DNA of 12,633 nt from Ignavibacteria bacterium UBA4661 (GTDB lineage: Bacteria; Bacteroidota; Ignavibacteria; Kapaibacteriales; UBA4661), in assembly GCA_002405405.1 (NCBI GenBank), contig DHLT01000195.1, positions 3,938-16,570 on the forward strand, written 5' to 3'. The notes below the pieces were generated by a model. It was not told the origin of the DNA. It saw only the letters and a program-made list of their open reading frames with translations, and did no database searches. The position numbers and the translations under genes were made by a program. Shown here piece after piece: positions 6,887-12,633 of this stretch. The first letter of the stretch is position 1, and every line of letters starts with the position of its first letter.

Positions 6887-8431
6887 TTAGTCTATAACAA
6901 TCTTATAAGGCAATGCTACGATAACATGCTCTGTATTAGTGATGCTTTGCAGAGTACGCCAATGCTCCGATTGAATACGTAAAAACATTGCTTCGGTCAT
7001 TCCACCAAGACCCGGCAAGACAGTATTGACAGTAGCTCGTACCTCTCGTTGCAATTCACCTTGAACAAACTCACGAGTCAATGTGCGGAGTATTTCCCAC
7101 AGTGAAGTAGTTTGACGCTCATCATCACCATCTGTAGCAATAGTACCAGCGGACTCATCCATTTTAACAATCTGTTCAATGAGTACATCACGAAGCTTTT
7201 TACTTTCAGGATAAAATCGAATCGTTGGTGTTGTTTTTTTGCTTACCCCGATACGACGTTTGGCAATATCAATAGCTGTTTGCAGACCACCAAGCGTATC
7301 AACCAATCCTTTGCTTTTTGCAGCACTGCCGAGCCAAACTCGTCCCTTAGCAACCGATCGCGCTTGCTCATATTGCATTCCTCGCGCCGAAGCAACACGA
7401 CCTACAAATCGTTTATAAATACCCTCTGCTTGCTTGTAGAGTTTATCTCGATCGTATGCCGAAAAAGGAATTGCCGGATCAAGGAAAAGAGCATGAGGAG
7501 CAGAGGTAACAGTATCAACTGTTACACCTATTTTATCGATCATGTCAGCGGCGTTCGGGATGGTAACAAAGACACCTATCGAACCCGTAATGGTTTCTGG
7601 ATGTGCAATAATCGTGTCACAAGGCATGGCTACATAATAGCCGCCCGAAGCGGCATAATCACTCATCGAAGCATATACGGGCTTGACAGCACGTGTTTTT
7701 TGAATTTCTTCCCAAATTGCATCCGATGCGATGACTGAACCGCCGGGGCTGTCAATCCTGAGAATTATCGCCTTAATTTTTTTGTTTTCTCGTGCCTTGC
7801 GGAGATATTTTATCATAGAGGTTGCTGTCATCATACCTCCACCACCGCCGAAGGGACCATCATCATCACTACCCGATACAATTGTTCCTGCACCGGCAAT
7901 AATTGCAATTTGTTTATCGGCATCACTATTCTCTTTTTCTAAGGAACGGTAATGTTGTGAGCCGATATATGACTGTAAACCAACCATGCGAAGCGCTTTC
8001 TCATCGTCTGCCTTGCTTACGCCACGCGTACGATTACGCATGGCATCATGAAGTCTTTGCTCAGAGCGAATACCTGTAATCAAGCCATCAGCAAGCATGG
8101 ACTGGGCTTCATATTTTCCTTCGGCGAGAATTGTACGAATTTTTTGTGCTTCGATATTTCTGCTCGTCGACACTGCCCCAACAAATTGTTCATGGCGATG
8201 TACGACTAACTCTTTCAATTCTTCGCGCGCTGGAGCGGTAAAATTTTTCCGCAAATACACTTCGGGTGCCGACTTATATTCTTCAAATTGCGCCACTTCA
8301 TATTTTACACCGATTTTATCAAGAAAGACTTTGTAAAAAGCATATACCGAGCCAAAGCCATTCATTTCCAGCAATCCCTCGGTCGGCATAAAAATCGAAT
8401 CGGCAACAGAGGCTATAAAATAGTCGCGCAC
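6887..8431 (-). CDS. sppA: Signal peptide peptidase SppA, catalytic C-terminal piece of an interrupted gene
   Basis: This 514-residue reading is counted from a GTG at 8429-8431. The frame is open from 8464, directly after a TGA that interrupts sppA. SppA (family S49) degrades signal peptides left in the membrane, using a Ser-Lys dyad. The Lys is Lys53 here (YKSAPE, residue 212 of the full frame) and the nucleophile is Ser262 (AASGGY, residue 421). These correspond well with Lys209 and Ser409 of E. coli SppA. The second S49 repeat also shows DSPGGSV (228-233) and TGSIGVF (282-288), plus a run of five Gly at 195-199. This piece lacks the membrane anchor, so alone it would be a soluble protein missing the start of repeat one. 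The GTG has AGGA three bases upstream, a weak restart site. It is intact to its TAA stop at 6887, with no further frameshift. Confidence 0.85.
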   Translation of the reverse strand: MRDYFIASVADSIFMPTEGLLEMNGFGSVYAFYKVFLDKIGVKYEVAQFEEYKSAPEVYLRKNFTAPAREELKELVVHRHEQFVGAVSTSRNIEAQKIRTILAEGKYEAQSMLADGLITGIRSEQRLHDAMRNRTRGVSKADDEKALRMVGLQSYIGSQHYRSLEKENSDADKQIAIIAGAGTIVSGSDDDGPFGGGGGMMTATSMIKYLRKARENKKIKAIILRIDSPGGSVIASDAIWEEIQKTRAVKPVYASMSDYAASGGYYVAMPCDTIIAHPETITGSIGVFVTIPNAADMIDKIGVTVDTVTSAPHALFLDPAIPFSAYDRDKLYKQAEGIYKRFVGRVASARGMQYEQARSVAKGRVWLGSAAKSKGLVDTLGGLQTAIDIAKRRIGVSKKTTPTIRFYPESKKLRDVLIEQIVKMDESAGTIATDGDDERQTTSLWEILRTLTREFVQGELQREVRATVNTVLPGLGGMTEAMFLRIQSEHWRTLQSITNTEHVIVALPYKIVID

Positions 8432-8464
8432 TGTTCCTGCTTCGATAAAAGCAGAGAAAAACTT

Positions 8465-8908
8465 TCAGCTTTGCTTGAAATCGATAATCGCCTCTCGCAA
8501 TTCATGTGCTTTCGCCGAACCTAATTGCAAGTCTCCGGCACAATAGTACAAACCATCAATATGAGGGTCATGTTTGGCTTTCTTGAGTGCCGTAAGTGCT
8601 TGAAAGAAAGAAATCGACCCACGATCATCACCGAAAACCGAAAGTGCTTGTTCTGCATGTTCTGCAAGAGGACCATTAACACGCAAACGAAGAACGGTAT
8701 GTTCTTTAATCTCGATTTCGCCTTTTTCTCCGCTTGACACTAATGCAATGATGCCAAGTGCAATAATGACAACGAAGGTCAAAAAAAACATTCCGACCGA
8801 TAGTATCGCATACACGATAGGTCGCCACCAACGGAATGATGTTTGCCTACGTGGCTCATATTCGGGATAGCGAGGAAATGGTTGCTCGGGCGTATATTGA
8901 TCTGCCAT
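8465..8908 (-). CDS. sppA: Signal peptide peptidase SppA, N-terminal membrane-anchor piece
   Basis: This 147-residue protein is the N-terminal part of the interrupted SppA. Residues 1-~28 are a cytoplasmic, Pro- and Arg-containing tail. Residues ~29-57 form one strongly hydrophobic membrane segment (IVYAILSVGM through IIALGIIALV). Then comes the start of the first S49 repeat, with the strand HTVLRLRVNGPL (~70-81) and a helix-strand-helix unit (FFQALTALKKAKHDP, HIDGLYY) ending at DFKQS. It contains neither catalytic residue, so if made alone it would be inactive. The ATG at 8906-8908 has no clear Shine-Dalgarno site. It ends at TGA, 33 bases before the GTG at which the catalytic piece could restart. 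It lies 239 bp downstream of rplS and is separated from it by a terminator. Confidence 0.85.
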   Translation of the reverse strand: MADQYTPEQPFPRYPEYEPRRQTSFRWWRPIVYAILSVGMFFLTFVVIIALGIIALVSSGEKGEIEIKEHTVLRLRVNGPLAEHAEQALSVFGDDRGSISFFQALTALKKAKHDPHIDGLYYCAGDLQLGSAKAHELREAIIDFKQS

Positions 8909-9090
8909 AAAAAAAGCACTAAAAAATTATTCGGAGAATACAGTTGCACAAGCAGAGGAATTGTTGTGTACATAATCCTCTGTTGATAATCAGCATATGC
9001 TCATGCCGTGATGACTAAGCGACGAAGAACATACGAAAAATATCTTCCAATTTAAAAGGGCAACGATGAAAAAGCACAACCTTATAAAAA

Positions 9091-9112
9091 AAGGCATCAT
9101 TGCTGATGCCTT
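9091..9112 (-). terminator. rplS intrinsic terminator
   Basis: A 9-bp perfect stem, AAGGCATCA (9091-9099) and TGATGCCTT (9104-9112), with a four-base loop. On the - strand it is followed by TTTTTTAT. It lies 36 bases past the rplS stop and separates that gene from sppA. Confidence 0.85.
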
Positions 9113-9147
9113 AAAATGTCTGCTCTAGTGTGTACCGACTGCTTGAC

Positions 9148-9558
9148 TTAGGACGCTGATACTGATACTTTTTTACGAGTACGTGAACGCATTTGACGCT
9201 CGGTCATACCACGCAAGTAGTAAAGCTTTGCACGGCGAACAGAGCCTTCTGTTACGATGCTGATGCTTTGGATAATAGGTGAGTGAACGGGGAACACACG
9301 CTCAACACCTACACCATTTGAGATCTTACGAACGCGGAATGTTTCATTCAAACCGGCGCCACGACGTGCAATAACTATCCCTTGATAATTCTGCACGCGC
9401 TCTTTATCGCCCTCAATAACGCGTACCGCAACAACAATTTGATCGCCGGGACGGAAATCAGGAATTTGTACTGTCTCGTTGTTATTGTTTTTATTGCGCA
9501 TCTCTGCTGATTTTGCTATCTGCATATTCTCAATCAGCTGTAACTCTTTTACCATCAT
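9148..9558 (-). CDS. rplS: 50S ribosomal protein bL19
   Basis: bL19 lies at the interface of the 30S and 50S subunits. The 136-residue protein carries the diagnostic PDFRPGD (33-39), [21 protein letters not shown] (positions ~47-67), [21 protein letters not shown] (positions ~74-94) and [11 protein letters not shown]. The family is usually about 115 residues. Here the N-terminus is longer, with an Asn-rich stretch (NKNNNN) before PDFRPGD, and the C-terminus has a basic tail. The ATG at 9556-9558 has an AGGAG ribosome site (9567-9571) eight bases upstream. An adjacent second ATG is spaced 11 bases and is less likely. The usual neighbours rpsP, rimM and trmD are absent from this side. A perfect palindrome lies just upstream of the ribosome site. 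Confidence 0.96.
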   Translation of the reverse strand: MMVKELQLIENMQIAKSAEMRNKNNNNETVQIPDFRPGDQIVVAVRVIEGDKERVQNYQGIVIARRGAGLNETFRVRKISNGVGVERVFPVHSPIIQSISIVTEGSVRRAKLYYLRGMTERQMRSRTRKKVSVSAS

Positions 9559-9923
9559 AGCAACTACTCCTAAAAATCAAAAACCTGAAATACTATTTCA
9601 ATCATTACTTTTTTCTGTTTCGTATATTTTTGCATGCGTTAGAAAATAGCCTACAAAAATAGAGGATTCCTCTCTTTTCACCAAATTTAAAAGGTTAGAA
9701 TAACTATAACCCATTTACTCCTCTCAACGACAATGTATTTTATCGAAATACGCAGTATACTCTACCAACCAATTTTACAATCTGAATAGGGATAGTCATA
9801 TCATAAATACAACATACAATACGTAAATCTTGGTTGTTTTAACTTATCGGAGTGTATCCTACGGTCTACTCATACTACTATAGTAGAACTCCAATCTATT
9901 GACATTTTTCAAGGACAATTTTC
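9559..9923. promoter_or_regulatory. Divergent promoter region of rplS and the amylase gene
   Basis: This 365-bp AT-rich intergenic region drives both rplS (-) and the amylase gene (+). I could not pick out convincing -35/-10 or Bacteroidetes-type -33/-7 promoter pairs. It holds a perfect 15-bp palindrome (TGAAATA C TATTTCA, 9586-9600) next to rplS. Next to the amylase gene it holds a perfect 12-bp palindrome (CTACTATAGTAG, 9875-9886) within a larger foldable element at 9849-9892. AAGGA at 9911-9915, eight bases before the ATG at 9924, is the amylase ribosome site. Confidence 0.6.
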
Positions 9924-12602
9924 ATGAGTATTCGTGTTCAGTATGCATTGATACACTTGTGTATCGCCGTGGGTATCGCTACATCTTCTCTGTACGCTCA
10001 ATCAGTTCCGGTAACATTTCGTGTAAGTGATCCTACACGACAATATGTGCGAGCATTTGTTCCGGGTGAGTTTAATAATTGGGGACCCAATAATTCCGGC
10101 ATCATTGCTGCCGGTGCCCCCTCAGAAATGCAGTACGACAGCCTTGAACGAAGTTGGAAAAAGACCGTGATCCTACAAGTAGGGCAACGGTATTTGTATA
10201 AATTTCACTTTCATCGCAATGCTTCCGGTTCACAAAACCTCTGGATTTCTGATCCCGCGAATGATATTCTTGATGGCTCACCCAATCAAAACTCTGTCAT
10301 ACAGGTACAGGAATATTTTATTTTTCAACCTACCCTTGATACGAATGCGCAAGGGCGCGTTATTAGCATCCAATCCAGTGTTGTGGGAACAATACCACTT
10401 TCCGCTCTACGTATTGTTGTTGGTCAAGATACTACCAATGCATTCACACGATGGAATGAGCAAGATCGTCGGTTTCGATTTGAGTTTGCTGCACCGCAGA
10501 ACCGAGATCGTTCATTTGCCATTATTGTTGATAATATCGCAGGTAGTCGCACATCGTTTCGTTTTTTAAAGCGTATTGCTTCAACACCGGCATGGGCACG
10601 CGACGCAATATGGTATCAGATTTTCCCCGAACGTTTTCGTAATGGATATCGCACTAATGATCCGACAAGAGCAAGTTTGGAACTTAATAATGGTGTAGGA
10701 GCTTCGTGGTCGATTAAAGAATGGGGAAGTGATTGGGTCAGTCAAGATCAATGGGAACGTGACTTCGGAAGCGGTTTTTACAAGAACAGTATTTTTCATC
10801 GGCGCTATGGCGGTGATCTTCAGGGTGTTCTTGATCGTTTGGACTATTTACAAGATTTGGGTGTCACAGCATTATATTTTAACCCGCTATTTTATGCAAA
10901 CTCTCTGCACAAATATGACGGCAATTCATACCATCACATTGACCCATATTTCGGACCAAATCCGCAAGCAGATCTCGAACAAATCCGTCGGGAAACAGAT
11001 GATCCTACGACATGGCGATGGACAGCAGCGGATTCTCTTTTTCTACGACTTCTGCAAGAAACCAAGCGACGAAATATGAAAGTTATTCTGGATGGCGTAT
11101 GGAACCATACCGGAAGAGGTTTTTTTGCTTTTGATGACATTCTTCGCAATCAGGAAAACTCTCGTTACAAAGACTGGTACATCATTTATGCTTTTGATAA
11201 TCCCACAACTCCGCAGAACGAATTTCGCTACAAAGCATGGGAAAATTTTGAAAGCCTTCCCGAACTCGCTCGTTCAGCAGATGGGCGAACTATTGCCGAT
11301 GCGCCACGCCGATATATTTTTAATGCAACACGCCGTTGGATGGATCCCAATGGCGATGGCAACCCGAATGATGGGATTGATGGCTGGCGACTGGATGTTG
11401 TTCCCTATGCACCTCTTCCGTTTTGGAATGAATGGAATGCTTTTGCACGGAGTATCAATCCTGATATCTATACAACAGCTGAAATATGGTTCAATGCAGC
11501 GGATATTGTTCGCAATGGGAATTTTTCAGCTGTTATGAACTATTGGGCATTTCTTTTTCCGGTACAGGGATTTTTTATCAACCGCACCGGTACTGCCAAC
11601 AGTTTTGTACAAGACATGAATACACGCCGCACAGTGTATGACAGTACAGCCGGCTATGCTATGCAAAACCTCATGGATTCGCATGATACCGAGCGCTTAG
11701 CTTCTTTGATTATGAATAACACAACAACAACCCCAACGCAAAATGCGTGGGGCAATCGCAACTATAATGTAGGCAAGCCGTCGGCTTTTGCTCGAAAAAT
11801 TCAACGTCTCATTACGATGTTTCAAATGACCTATGTGGGCGCACCTATGATTTACTACGGCACGGAATCAGGTGTGTGGGGTGGCAATGACCCCGATGAT
11901 CGCTCACCAATGAATTGGGAGGACATTGCTTTTGCGCCACAAGCGATTCACCCATGGAACAACACACGTTCGGCTGATGATATGAATTTTGATCGTGGAC
12001 TTTTCCAATATCATCGTCAATTGATGAATTATCGAAAAAACAGCGAAGTCCTGCGTCGTGGCAACATTGTATTTGAATCGCTTTCGAACAATGACGTATT
12101 AGTGATGCGACGTAGTCTTTCTGAACGAGTCTATACGGCATTGAATCGTGGGGCAAATACCGAAACAGTTTCCATTCCTCTTTCTGCATCAACACTACGA
12201 GTTGTTGCAGTATCTGACACTCTTCCGCGTCCAACTGCTCGCATTGAAAATGGTCAAATCATTTTTACTCTGCCACCATTTAGCGGCATCATAACAGAAG
12301 CCAATACAGTATCGTCACGTAGTGATGTTGGGCAAAAAGCAGCCATTGGCGTAAAAATTTATCCACAGCCCGTAGAAGACGAGTCCGTTCTTCAATTGAC
12401 GATTGATCAACCATACGATATTACTGTTTACATCATTGATATCTTGGGCAGGAAGGGCTCTCATATCCCTGCAGGAATGTTAAGCGCAGGCACACATCAT
12501 CTTTCCTTAAAAGCACATCATCTTCCTCGTGGTACATATCATGCAGTCATTCGATCCGGAGATGCACGAACGCTTCAAACTTCGCACTTTGTAAAACACT
12601 AA
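9924..12602 (+). CDS. Secreted GH13 alpha-amylase/neopullulanase-type enzyme with T9SS sorting domain
   Basis: This 892-residue enzyme is predicted to hydrolyse alpha-glucans such as starch or maltodextrin outside the cell. Residues 1-~26 form a Sec signal peptide ending near LYAQ. Next is a CBM48/E-set beta domain (~28-130, with AFVPGEFNNWG), a second beta region (~133-217), and the GH13 catalytic barrel starting at AIWYQIFPERF (228-238). The four conserved regions are present: DGVWNHTG (390-397), GWRLDV with nucleophile Asp491 and Arg489, TTAEIW with acid/base Glu520, and SHDTE with Asp588. MDPNGDGNPNDG (473-484) looks like a calcium loop. YYGTESGVWGGNDPDDRSPM resembles cyclomaltodextrinase/neopullulanase relatives. 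A C-terminal beta domain (~710-790) precedes a type IX secretion sorting domain (~805-892: KIYPQPVED, VYIIDILGR, LPRGTYHAVI). The domain implies export across the outer membrane. The start is supported by AAGGA. No sus-type transporter genes are in view. Confidence 0.93.
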   Translation: MSIRVQYALIHLCIAVGIATSSLYAQSVPVTFRVSDPTRQYVRAFVPGEFNNWGPNNSGIIAAGAPSEMQYDSLERSWKKTVILQVGQRYLYKFHFHRNASGSQNLWISDPANDILDGSPNQNSVIQVQEYFIFQPTLDTNAQGRVISIQSSVVGTIPLSALRIVVGQDTTNAFTRWNEQDRRFRFEFAAPQNRDRSFAIIVDNIAGSRTSFRFLKRIASTPAWARDAIWYQIFPERFRNGYRTNDPTRASLELNNGVGASWSIKEWGSDWVSQDQWERDFGSGFYKNSIFHRRYGGDLQGVLDRLDYLQDLGVTALYFNPLFYANSLHKYDGNSYHHIDPYFGPNPQADLEQIRRETDDPTTWRWTAADSLFLRLLQETKRRNMKVILDGVWNHTGRGFFAFDDILRNQENSRYKDWYIIYAFDNPTTPQNEFRYKAWENFESLPELARSADGRTIADAPRRYIFNATRRWMDPNGDGNPNDGIDGWRLDVVPYAPLPFWNEWNAFARSINPDIYTTAEIWFNAADIVRNGNFSAVMNYWAFLFPVQGFFINRTGTANSFVQDMNTRRTVYDSTAGYAMQNLMDSHDTERLASLIMNNTTTTPTQNAWGNRNYNVGKPSAFARKIQRLITMFQMTYVGAPMIYYGTESGVWGGNDPDDRSPMNWEDIAFAPQAIHPWNNTRSADDMNFDRGLFQYHRQLMNYRKNSEVLRRGNIVFESLSNNDVLVMRRSLSERVYTALNRGANTETVSIPLSASTLRVVAVSDTLPRPTARIENGQIIFTLPPFSGIITEANTVSSRSDVGQKAAIGVKIYPQPVEDESVLQLTIDQPYDITVYIIDILGRKGSHIPAGMLSAGTHHLSLKAHHLPRGTYHAVIRSGDARTLQTSHFVKH

Positions 12603-12633
12603 GTCGTTGATACTTTGTTCATTGAACAGGACA

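Larger units (their letters stand above)
6887..8908 (-). pseudogene. sppA: sppA as one frame of about 673 residues with an internal TGA
   Basis: The two pieces are in the same reading frame: TGA occupies 8467-8465, codon 148, and the frame continues to the stop at 6887. The junction reads DFKQS, stop, KFFSAF, whereas SppA proteins read FK(E/D)SGK at this point (RDSGKPVYA in E. coli). The stop therefore replaces a conserved Gly, and one base change (GGA to TGA) explains it. All other domains look intact: membrane anchor, first S49 repeat with Lys212, second repeat with Ser421. The total length is close to the 67-kDa class (about 618-670 residues). Possible readings are a recent nonsense mutation, a sequencing or assembly error, readthrough, or two separately translated pieces. 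The sequence alone cannot choose, but the absence of other decay favours an error or a very recent mutation. Confidence 0.75.

Noticed and set aside
7112..7738. 208-residue + strand open frame
   Set aside because: It lies entirely antisense to the catalytic part of sppA, which has clear family motifs. The antisense product resembles nothing and is low-complexity.
7840..7856. Run of five glycine codons in sppA as a repeat or slippage site
   Set aside because: SppA proteins commonly have a Gly-rich loop at this position between the two S49 repeats, and the frame is maintained on both sides.
8436..8467. Selenocysteine insertion at the sppA UGA
   Set aside because: The residue expected is Gly, not Cys. 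The downstream hairpin loop (TTATCG) lacks the early G usual in bacterial SECIS loops, and SppA is not a known selenoprotein family.
6887..8908. Genome-wide reassignment of UGA to glycine (genetic code 25)
   Set aside because: The chemoreceptor and the lipoprotein both end at TGA at sensible positions (the latter with a second TGA one codon on). metG, ruvA and the 892-residue amylase contain no in-frame TGA. Only sppA would need recoding.
9899..9904. TTGACA matching a sigma-70 -35 box
   Set aside because: It lies only 20 bases before the amylase ATG and overlaps the approach to its ribosome site, so it cannot serve that gene. No -10 partner is evident.

Overview
The window looks like chromosomal DNA from a member of the Bacteroidota/Chlorobi (FCB) lineage, possibly a Kapabacteria- or Ignavibacteria-like organism. 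Two things point there. The secreted amylase ends in a type IX secretion (Por) C-terminal sorting domain, a system essentially confined to this superphylum. Several starts also lack a clear Shine-Dalgarno site. The placement below superphylum is a guess. Base composition is moderate and fairly even. I see no transposase, integrase, tRNA, rRNA or CRISPR array, so this reads as ordinary core chromosome.

Layout. (1) 1-492: the 3' end of a methyl-accepting chemotaxis protein gene (+), cut by the window edge, followed by a strong hairpin. (2) 583-1626 (-): a membrane-anchored metallophosphoesterase of the purple/tartrate-resistant acid phosphatase type, converging on the chemotaxis gene. (3) 1769-4704 (+): ruvA (Holliday junction helicase subunit) then metG (methionyl-tRNA synthetase with fused C-terminal tRNA-binding domain), followed by a small lipoprotein of unknown function at 4883-5350. 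(4) 5531-6379 (-): a metallo-beta-lactamase-fold hydrolase that shares a bidirectional terminator with the lipoprotein gene. (5) 6380-6886: a spacer of about 500 bp with hairpins but no gene. (6) 6887-8908 (-): sppA, signal peptide peptidase, interrupted by one in-frame TGA exactly where the family has a conserved glycine. (7) 9148-9558 (-): rplS, ribosomal protein bL19, with its own terminator. (8) 9924-12602 (+): a secreted GH13 alpha-amylase/neopullulanase-type enzyme with a T9SS sorting domain, divergent from rplS.

The genes do not form one pathway. They cover DNA repair, translation, envelope proteolysis, signalling and extracellular starch breakdown. I did not find a convincing new multi-gene system. 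The observation most worth checking is the sppA TGA. It interrupts an otherwise intact protein of about 673 residues with both catalytic residues in place, and it is followed by a hairpin that overlaps a possible restart signal. TGA serves as a normal stop elsewhere in the window, so genome-wide recoding is not supported. Secondary points are several perfect palindromes in promoter or leader regions (rplS, the amylase, the MBL gene, the metG-lipoprotein gap) and the unrecognised lipoprotein.
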